Shown here one piece after another: positions 5,546 through 9,393 of a stretch of 9,393 nt of DNA. The position numbers and the translations under genes were made by a program. The notes below the pieces were generated by a model. It saw only the letters and a list, made by a program, of their open reading frames with translations, was not told the DNA's origin and did not search any database. How positions within the stretch are numbered: the first letter of the stretch is position 1; every line of letters begins with the position of its first letter. Origin of the DNA: Thermoleophilia bacterium. Its GTDB lineage: Bacteria; Actinomycetota; Thermoleophilia; Gaiellales; Gaiellaceae. The DNA is taken from the NCBI GenBank assembly GCA_025933895.1, contig JAICZB010000070.1, positions 1-9,393 on the forward strand. The letters run 5' to 3'.

Positions 5546-5562
5546 TCAGAGACTGGCTGCGC
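5546..5562 (+). repeat. 17-bp repeat, copy B
   Basis: TCAGAGACTGGCTGCGC, followed by CCCTAGG. It sits in the intergenic region in a tiny open frame (from ATG at 5536) that reads MSAFRDWLRP and stops, echoing the folE2 C-terminus RDWLRA. I do not call the ten-residue frame a gene. Confidence 0.45.
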
Positions 5563-5589
5563 CCCTAGGTCGGGTCGGCGGTACACCTC

Positions 5590-5639
5590 CGAAAGCGTCA
5601 TGTCCCGGTGCCAGGCACCGGGACGTGTCTGCGCCGGAC
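5590..5639 (+). repeat. 50-bp direct repeat, copy 1, containing a strong palindrome
   Basis: The core arms GTCCCGGTGCC and GGCACCGGGAC (5602-5624) are perfectly complementary around a single central A at 5613; the arms extend to 14 bp each (5599-5627) with one G:T pair. It aligns without gaps to 5681-5730 at 41 of 50 positions by hand count, giving a 91-bp period. Confidence 0.6.
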
Positions 5640-5680
5640 ACTGTCGGGCCGGTTGCCGCTTCGACGCTCCCGCCCCGGCG

Positions 5681-5730
5681 CGAAAAAGCCATGTCCCCGT
5701 GCCTGGCACCGGGACATGGCTGCGGCAGAC
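5681..5730 (+). repeat. 50-bp direct repeat, copy 2, containing a strong palindrome
   Basis: The palindrome spans 5687-5721, with 17-bp arms (left arm begins AGCCATGTCCC, right arm ends GGGACATGGCT) around a central T at 5704 and a single C:C mismatch at 5698/5710. It is near the end of the convergent plsY gene. REP-type intergenic palindrome is the best description; a terminator for plsY is also possible. Confidence 0.6.
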
Positions 5731-5758
5731 GTGGCTGTCGGGGCGCCGCCGGCCGGCT

Positions 5759-5775
5759 TCAGGGACTGGCTCCGC
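5759..5775 (+). repeat. 17-bp repeat, copy C
   Basis: TCAGGGACTGGCTCCGC, in the same orientation as the copies at 5226 and 5546. Its TCA is the plsY stop codon (TGA) on the minus strand, so the last residues of PlsY (SGASP) are read antisense through or next to this repeat. Confidence 0.45.
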
Positions 5776-6382
5776 TCGTGGCGTCGCCACTCCGCCGCCG
5801 CAGCGCTAAGCGGCTCTCTTCACCACGCCAGAGCCGTCCGATGTTGGCGCGGTGGAGGAAGACGACGCCGGCACCCGCCGCGCCCCCGAACGCGATCACC
5901 GGCCACGGGTAGCCGAACAGCCACGCCCACAGCGGGAGCGAGGCCGCGGCGCTCATCGAGGCGACCGACGCGTAGCGCGTGAGCCCGAAGACGAGGAGCC
6001 ACATGCCAGCACCCGTCACGCCGACGAGCGGTGCGACGCCGAGGAATGCGCCGCCCGCGGTCGCGACCATCTTCCCGCCGCGCTGAAAGCCGAGGTAGAG
6101 CGGACGCCAGTGCCCCAGCATCGCGGCCGCGCCCGCGAGGACGCCGCTGCCGTGCCCGACGACCAGGGTCGCCGCGAACGCCGGCGCGAAGCCCTTGGCC
6201 GTGTCGAGGATGGCAGCCGGCAGCCCGAGCCGCGGGCCGTAGACGCGCCAGACGTTGGTCGCCCCGACGTTGCCGCTTCCCTTCGTCCGCACGTCCTCGC
6301 CGCGGAAGATCCGTACGAGCCAGTAGCCCCACGTCAGCGAGCCGCACAGATAGCCGGCGGCGACGAACACGGCGGTGAGCAA
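5759..6382 (-). CDS. plsY: Glycerol-3-phosphate acyltransferase PlsY
   Basis: Integral membrane enzyme that transfers the acyl group of acyl-phosphate to glycerol-3-phosphate, giving lysophosphatidic acid in phospholipid synthesis. The 207-residue, strongly hydrophobic protein carries the family motifs: GSGNVGATNVWR (35-46), GHWRPLYLGFQRGGKMVAT (90-108), and RYASVAS in the second half. Met105 replaces the commoner Gly in GGKGVAT; this position is known to vary. HRANIGRLWRGEE is the usual C-terminal signature, after which about 16 basic and small residues follow, partly encoded in a repeated sequence. The start is TTG at 6382, supported by GGGAGGAG ending 3 bp upstream on the minus strand. It lies 15 bp after the atypical dismutase gene and is most likely co-transcribed with it. 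Its 3' end faces folE2 across the repeat region. Confidence 0.93.
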   Translation of the reverse strand: MLTAVFVAAGYLCGSLTWGYWLVRIFRGEDVRTKGSGNVGATNVWRVYGPRLGLPAAILDTAKGFAPAFAATLVVGHGSGVLAGAAAMLGHWRPLYLGFQRGGKMVATAGGAFLGVAPLVGVTGAGMWLLVFGLTRYASVASMSAAASLPLWAWLFGYPWPVIAFGGAAGAGVVFLHRANIGRLWRGEESRLALRRRSGDATSGASP

Positions 6383-6397
6383 GGGCTCCTCCCTGCT

Positions 6398-7018
6398 CTA
6401 GGACGGGATGCCGTACTGCTCGACCCAGCCGTTCACGACGTCCCAGTCGAGATTGGCGAAGAACGCGTCGATGTACGAGGCGCGGTCGGTCTGGTAGTCG
6501 AGGAAGTAGGCGTGCTCGTAGACGTCGAGCGCGACGAGCGGAGTCGCGTTCCAGACCGGGAACGTGTTCTGCGCGTCGCCGACGTAGTTGAACAGGCGGC
6601 CCTCGTCCCAGTCGTACGCGGTCCACGCCCAGCCGCGGCCGGCCATGCCCGTCGCCTTCAGGTCGGCGCGCCACGAGTCGGCCGAGCCGAAGTGGCGGGA
6701 CACGAGATCACCGAACGCGCCGTCCGGCGAGCCGCCGGCGCCGCCGAGATGGCCGAAGTAGAGCTCGTGGTTCTTGATCCCTCCGATCGCGAACGACAGG
6801 TCGACCTTCAGCGCCCGGAGCTCGGAGAAGGTCTGGTTCGCGGCGGCGAGGTCGGCGTCGCCGAGCTTGCCGAGGATCTCGTTCCTCTTCGCGACATAGC
6901 CCTCGTACAGCTTGTAATGCGCTTCGACCGATGCGCGCGAGATCCCGTCGAGCTCGTACACCTCGGGGCGGAGCGGGCGCGGCGCGATCTCCTCGAACCT
7001 GTAGACGAGCGTGGACAC
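6398..7018 (-). CDS. Atypical Fe/Mn-family superoxide dismutase
   Basis: A 206-residue member of the iron/manganese dismutase family (superoxide to oxygen and hydrogen peroxide). All four metal ligands are present by alignment with the canonical protein next door: His34 (VEAHYKLYEG), His84 (GGIKNHELYFGHL), Asp165 and His169 (LDVYEHAYF). Gly80 and Gln150 match the Mn-type signature positions. It departs from the family in the active-site funnel: the usual IHHxxHHxxY becomes AHYKLYEGYV, so the gateway His (H30 in E. coli SodA numbering) is Tyr38 and the gateway Tyr34 position is Val42 or shifted to Tyr41. Activity and metal cannot be predicted. The start GTG at 7018 is preceded by TATGCT 8 bp upstream; a GGAGGA lies 14 bp upstream. 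First gene of an operon with plsY. Confidence 0.85.
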   Translation of the reverse strand: MSTLVYRFEEIAPRPLRPEVYELDGISRASVEAHYKLYEGYVAKRNEILGKLGDADLAAANQTFSELRALKVDLSFAIGGIKNHELYFGHLGGAGGSPDGAFGDLVSRHFGSADSWRADLKATGMAGRGWAWTAYDWDEGRLFNYVGDAQNTFPVWNATPLVALDVYEHAYFLDYQTDRASYIDAFFANLDWDVVNGWVEQYGIPS

Positions 7019-7024
7019 GAGCGC

Positions 7025-7038
7025 GGAGCATATCCTCC
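7025..7038. promoter_or_regulatory. Near-palindromic bidirectional promoter core between the two dismutase genes
   Basis: A 14-bp near-palindrome (GGAG, CATATC, CTCC; only the pair at 7029/7034 breaks symmetry). It contains TATCCT at 7031-7036 on the plus strand and TATGCT at 7032-7027 on the minus strand, two TANNNT elements overlapping at the central TA. The plus transcript would start about 33 bp before the sodA ATG; the minus one just before the GTG at 7018. TGGACA at 7012-7017 resembles a -35 but is only 13 bp from the plus -10. Confidence 0.5.
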
Positions 7039-7060
7039 GACGGAGAAGCGCAGGAGCCGA

Positions 7061-7066
7061 AAGGAG
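7061..7066 (+). promoter_or_regulatory. Shine-Dalgarno sequence of sodA
   Basis: AAGGAG lies 9 bp before the ATG at 7076. It decides this start within a reading frame that stays open far upstream (antisense to the other dismutase and plsY). Confidence 0.75.
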
Positions 7067-7075
7067 CCCCCCGAC

Positions 7076-7684
7076 ATGGCCTTCGAACTGCCCGATCTGC
7101 CGTACGCCTACGACGCGCTCGAGCCGCACGTCGACGCCGAGACGATGCGCATCCACCACGACCTCCACCACGGCGCCTACGTGACGAATGCGAACGCCGC
7201 GCTCGAGGGAACCGACCTGGCGGACGCCTCGGTCGAGAGCGTCCTGACCAACCTCGAGGCGCTTCCCGAGGACAAGCAGACCGCCGTCCGCAACAACGCC
7301 GGCGGCCACGCGAACCACTCGCTGTTCTGGCAGATCATGGGCCCGGACGGAGGCGGCGAGCCGGGCGGTGCCCTGCGCTCGGCGATCGAGGACGCGTTCG
7401 GCTCGTTCGAGGAGCTCCGCTCCGCGGTCAACGACGGCGGCATCAAGCGCTTCGGCAGCGGCTGGACGTGGCTCGTCTGGGACGGCACCGGACTGGCGGT
7501 CTACTCCACCCCGAACCAGGACTCGCCGATCATGCAGAGCGACGTCCCACTGCTCGGGATCGACGTCTGGGAGCACGCCTACTACCTCAAGTACCAGAAC
7601 AAGCGTCCCGCCTACCTCGAGGCCTGGTGGAACGTCGTGAACTGGCAGGAGGTCGAGCGGCGTTTTGCGGAGGCGCAGAACTAG
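7076..7684 (+). CDS. sodA: Superoxide dismutase, Mn type
   Basis: Canonical Fe/Mn-family dismutase of 202 residues. It opens FELPDLPYAYDALEPHVD like classic MnSOD. Metal ligands are His27 (MRIHHDLHHGAYV), His81 (GGHANHSLFW), Asp163 and His167 (DVWEHAYY). The gateway His31 and Tyr35 are present. Gly77 and Gln148 (NQDSPIM) are the residues that mark the manganese type rather than the iron type, though cambialistic use cannot be excluded. There is no signal peptide, so it is cytosolic. It is read divergently from a paralogous dismutase, with a shared 57-bp intergenic region, and is followed by a strong hairpin. The reading frame extends 1.2 kb upstream, but only as an antisense shadow; the AAGGAG at 7061 fixes the start. 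Confidence 0.96.
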   Translation: MAFELPDLPYAYDALEPHVDAETMRIHHDLHHGAYVTNANAALEGTDLADASVESVLTNLEALPEDKQTAVRNNAGGHANHSLFWQIMGPDGGGEPGGALRSAIEDAFGSFEELRSAVNDGGIKRFGSGWTWLVWDGTGLAVYSTPNQDSPIMQSDVPLLGIDVWEHAYYLKYQNKRPAYLEAWWNVVNWQEVERRFAEAQN

Positions 7685-7693
7685 CGCGGGTTG

Positions 7694-7722
7694 CGGATTG
7701 CACCTCGCGGTGCTGCAATCCG
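7694..7722 (+). terminator. Hairpin between sodA and the ECF sigma factor gene
   Basis: CGGATTGCA (7694-7702) is perfectly complementary to TGCAATCCG (7714-7722). Alternatively CGGATT plus GCACC pair with GGTGC and AATCCG around a TCGC loop with a 3-base bulge. It begins 9 bp after the sodA stop. There is no T-run, so terminator function is likely from position only. Confidence 0.5.
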
Positions 7723-7755
7723 GAGCGAGGCCGGATGCGTAAGAACAAGGGCGAT

Positions 7756-8370
7756 ATGGAACTTGCACTCGAGGTGCCACAGCCCCGCCTGCGCGCCGTC
7801 CCTGCGGAAGCCGCGCCCCCTCCGCCTTCGCCCGACGCCTCCGACGCCGAGCTCTTGGCGCGCGTCGGCGAGCGGGACCGCGAGGCCTTCGAGCTCCTCT
7901 ACGGTCGATACGTCCGGCCGGTCTTCAGCCTCGCCTTGCGCAGGCTCGGAGACCGCGGCCATGCCGAGGACGCTGTCCAGGAGGCGTTCGCGGCGATCTG
8001 GCGTTCCGCCTCGACGTACCGGCCGGAACGCGGCGCGGCCGGCGGCTGGCTGTACACGGTCGCCCGGAACGCGATCGTCGACCGGCTGCGCCGCAACGGT
8101 CCCGCCGCCGACGCGGAGCTTCCCGAGCTGGCGGCCGTCGAGCCGGGCCCCGCGCAGCGAGCGGAGGACTCCTACGTCTCGTGGCGCGTGCACCGGGCGC
8201 TCGAGGAGCTGCAGCCGCGGGAGCGCGAGGTGATCGAGCTCGCCTACTGGAGCGGCATGTCGCAGAGCGAGGTGGCCGAGTACCTCGGCCTCCCACTCGG
8301 AACGGTGAAGACCCGGACGCGGAGCGGGCTCGCGAAGCTCGCGTCCGTGCTGGAGGGAGAAGAGCTTTGA
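7756..8370 (+). CDS. RNA polymerase sigma factor, ECF subfamily
   Basis: Alternative sigma factor that directs RNA polymerase to a small set of promoters. The 204-residue protein has a Pro/Ala-rich N-terminal stretch (about 1-30). Region 2 follows (about 41-112) with REAFELLYGRYVRPVFSLALRR, then HAEDAVQEAFAAIWR and WLYTVARNAIVDRLRR. A short acidic linker leads to region 4 (about 149-200) with LQPREREVIELAYWSGMSQSEVAEYLGLPLGTVKTR, a typical helix-turn-helix. It resembles the SigK-type group, consistent with an RskA-like protein encoded next. The ATG at 7756 has AAGG 5 bp upstream; an ATG at 7735 would add seven residues. The downstream anti-sigma gene overlaps its stop by 3 bp (TTGA). No conserved self-promoter could be identified by eye. 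Confidence 0.92.
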   Translation: MELALEVPQPRLRAVPAEAAPPPPSPDASDAELLARVGERDREAFELLYGRYVRPVFSLALRRLGDRGHAEDAVQEAFAAIWRSASTYRPERGAAGGWLYTVARNAIVDRLRRNGPAADAELPELAAVEPGPAQRAEDSYVSWRVHRALEELQPREREVIELAYWSGMSQSEVAEYLGLPLGTVKTRTRSGLAKLASVLEGEEL

Positions 8371-8996
8371 GCCGCAGGCCGGATCTGGACGACCTGATCG
8401 ACGCCGGGACGACCGGCGCCGAGCGTCAGCGGCTCGAGCACGTGCACGACCTGCTCCTGCTGGCCGGCCCGCCGCCGGAGCTGACTCCGGAGCTCCGCAA
8501 AGGGCCGACCTACGGAGTAGTGCCGCTGCAGCTGAGGCGGCGCGTCGTCAAGCGACGCGCGCTCGTGCTCCTCGCAGCTGCGGTCGCGGCCGCGGCAATC
8601 TTCGGTGCGGGCTACGGCCTGGGGAATCTCGGTGGGAGCAACAGCGCGCGAGGCACTCAAACGCTCGCTCTCCGGGGCACCCCGATCGCGCCCCATGCCC
8701 AGGGGACACTCGAGGTCTGGCACTTCCAGGACGGCAACGTGCCCATGACGTTGGACGTCGTGGGCCTGCGCAAGCTGCCGCCGCACAGCTATTACGACCT
8801 CTACCTCGTCCGCGACGGGAAGGTGCAGCCGTGGGGCTTGTGTGGGAGCTTCCGCGTCAGCGGCTCCACTCGCGAGCTGACGCTCAACTTCAGCGCCCCT
8901 TACCCGCTGCAGAAGGGCGACTCCTGGGTCGTGACGCGGCCGGGGCCGGGTGGCTCCGAGCCCGGCCGGACGGTGCTCAGCCCCGTCTCGACCTAG
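8367..8996 (+). CDS. RskA-like membrane anti-sigma factor
   Basis: Predicted to hold the preceding ECF sigma factor at the membrane. The 209-residue protein starts at TTG 8367, whose bases overlap the sigma stop (TTGA); GGAGG at 8352-8356 is the ribosome site. The N-terminal cytosolic part (1-64) is helical (DLIDAGTTGAERQRLEHVHDLL) and ends in basic RRRVVKRR. One membrane segment spans about 65-86 (ALVLLAAAVAAAAIFGAGYGLG). The outer domain (about 100-205) resembles the RskA C-terminal domain, including HSYYDLYLVRDGKVQPWG. There is no HxxxCxxC zinc motif, so it is not a zinc-type redox anti-sigma; its only cysteine is in GLCGSF. The signal it senses cannot be read from the sequence. Its end lies 10 bp from the convergent pentapeptide-repeat gene. 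Confidence 0.85.
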   Translation: MSRRPDLDDLIDAGTTGAERQRLEHVHDLLLLAGPPPELTPELRKGPTYGVVPLQLRRRVVKRRALVLLAAAVAAAAIFGAGYGLGNLGGSNSARGTQTLALRGTPIAPHAQGTLEVWHFQDGNVPMTLDVVGLRKLPPHSYYDLYLVRDGKVQPWGLCGSFRVSGSTRELTLNFSAPYPLQKGDSWVVTRPGPGGSEPGRTVLSPVST

Positions 8997-9006
8997 CGCT
9001 TACTCC

Positions 9007-9393
9007 TTACTCCACCATCGCGCCGAGCGAGCGCGCGAGCTGAACCGCGCCGGCCAGATCGAGTTGCGCCTGCGCGATCCGGGCCGCGGAGAGATCGACG
9101 CCGTCGAACACCGCGTCGCGGAGGTCGGCGCCCGCGAGCGTCGCATTGTGGAGGCGTGCGCGGGTCAGGTCGGCGCCGCGCAGGTCCGCGTCCGTCAGGT
9201 CGGCTTCGGAAAGATCCGCTTCGCGTAGCCGTAGTCCCTGCAGGTCGAGGCCGGAGAGGTCGTGGCCCCTGAGCAGGACGTAGGACCAGTCGCCGCCTTC
9301 GACGGTGAGCCCGGTCAGCGTCGCGCCGGCGAAAGTGGCCCCGACGAGCCTGCAGTCGTCGAAGCGCGCGCCGAAGAGGTTCGCGCCCTCGAA
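9007..9393 (-). CDS. Pentapeptide-repeat protein (C-terminal part; start lies beyond the window)
   Basis: The minus strand is open from the window edge to TAA at 9007-9009 and encodes 128 residues. It shows tandem A(D/N)LXX units: FEGANLFGARF, then LREADLSEADLTDADLRGAD, LTRARLHNATLAGADLRDAVF and DGVDLSAARI. These form the right-handed quadrilateral beta-helix typical of pentapeptide-repeat proteins. A less regular segment (VEGGDWSYVLLRGHDL) interrupts the repeats, and the protein ends in a short helix AVQLARSLGAMVE. Some family members mimic DNA and protect gyrase, but most have unknown function; nothing here shows which. GGAGTAA occurs twice in tandem at the stop. It has no start codon inside the window. 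Confidence 0.88.
   Translation of the reverse strand, partial: FEGANLFGARFDDCRLVGATFAGATLTGLTVEGGDWSYVLLRGHDLSGLDLQGLRLREADLSEADLTDADLRGADLTRARLHNATLAGADLRDAVFDGVDLSAARIAQAQLDLAGAVQLARSLGAMVE

Larger units (their letters stand above)
5249..5758. other. 510-bp gene-poor intergenic region between convergent folE2 and plsY
   Basis: No frame here looks like a convincing gene. It contains a perfect 10-bp palindrome GGTCATGACC at 5286-5295, a GCGA-loop hairpin (5313-5332), the middle copy of a 17-bp repeat (5546-5562) and two strong palindromes in a 50-bp direct repeat (5590-5730). A minus-strand frame from about 5491 to 5300 reads with fairly normal composition (EEVAVHWLESELGTLDPEL) but has no good start and runs on antisense to folE2; it may be a gene relic. 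Being between convergent genes, the region needs no promoter, and its hairpins may serve as terminators for both. Confidence 0.55.

Noticed and set aside
5590..5730. CRISPR-like array
   Set aside because: Only two copies, imperfect at 82 percent, each a near-complete palindrome, and no cas gene nearby.
5600..5809. Plus-strand frame of 69 codons across the two palindromes
   Set aside because: Composition is arginine/proline-rich and reads through palindromes into the antisense of plsY; it is a by-product of the repeats.
5852..7075. N-terminal extension of sodA in the same open frame
   Set aside because: The extension is antisense to plsY and the other dismutase; the canonical dismutase N-terminus and AAGGAG place the start at 7076.
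7019..7780. N-terminal extension of the atypical dismutase in its open minus-strand frame
   Set aside because: The extra 254 codons are antisense to sodA; family length and the divergent promoter core place the start at GTG 7018.
8950..9228. Plus-strand frame of 92 codons at the right end
   Set aside because: It is the complement of the pentapeptide-repeat gene, whose A(D/N)LXX repeats are unmistakable on the minus strand.

Overview
The window is a compact, high-G+C bacterial chromosome segment whose protein families and codon use (G or C in almost every third position, frequent GTG/TTG starts) suggest an actinobacterium. A deep-branching lineage such as Thermoleophilia is my best guess. This is inference from the look of the proteins; no rRNA or marker search was possible. 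I see no tRNA, rRNA, CRISPR array, complete insertion sequence or phage gene.

Layout, left to right: the 3' end of an unidentified gene (1-66); an Fpg/Nei-family DNA glycosylase (84-911, +); a minus-strand pair of a small membrane-like protein and a P-loop kinase (945-1753); a small dimeric alpha/beta-barrel protein (1818-2102, +); an unrecognised protein (2158-2697, +); a two-CBS-domain protein (2673-3077, +); type II thymidine kinase (3088-3684, +). Then come a short histidine-kinase-like protein with a degenerate ATPase half (3681-4262, -), a FolE2/MptA-type GTP cyclohydrolase (4280-5248, +), and a 510-bp gene-poor stretch holding palindromes and short direct repeats (5249-5758). PlsY acyltransferase and an atypical Fe/Mn superoxide dismutase follow as a minus-strand operon (5759-7018), divergent from a canonical Mn-type superoxide dismutase (7076-7684, +). 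The right end has an ECF sigma factor with its RskA-like anti-sigma factor (7756-8996, +) and the C-terminal part of a pentapeptide-repeat protein (9007-9393, -).

Most genes are housekeeping: DNA repair, pyrimidine salvage, pterin synthesis, phospholipid synthesis and oxidative-stress defence, with a sigma/anti-sigma switch beside the two dismutases. I found no obvious new multi-gene system.

The most notable signals are structural. (1) At least five genes have a TANNNT hexamer ending exactly 6-7 bp before the start codon and no Shine-Dalgarno sequence, which is the arrangement expected of leaderless mRNAs. Genes inside operons, and sodA, have good ribosome sites instead. (2) Two divergent gene pairs seem to share one symmetric -10 region read in both directions. 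(3) A pair of strong palindromes lies in a 50-bp direct repeat next to a 17-bp motif occurring three times, one copy carrying the stop region of folE2 and another that of plsY. (4) Two diverged paralogues invite experiment: a dismutase lacking the usual active-site His/Tyr, and a histidine-kinase-like protein resembling phosphotransferases such as Spo0B or ChpT.
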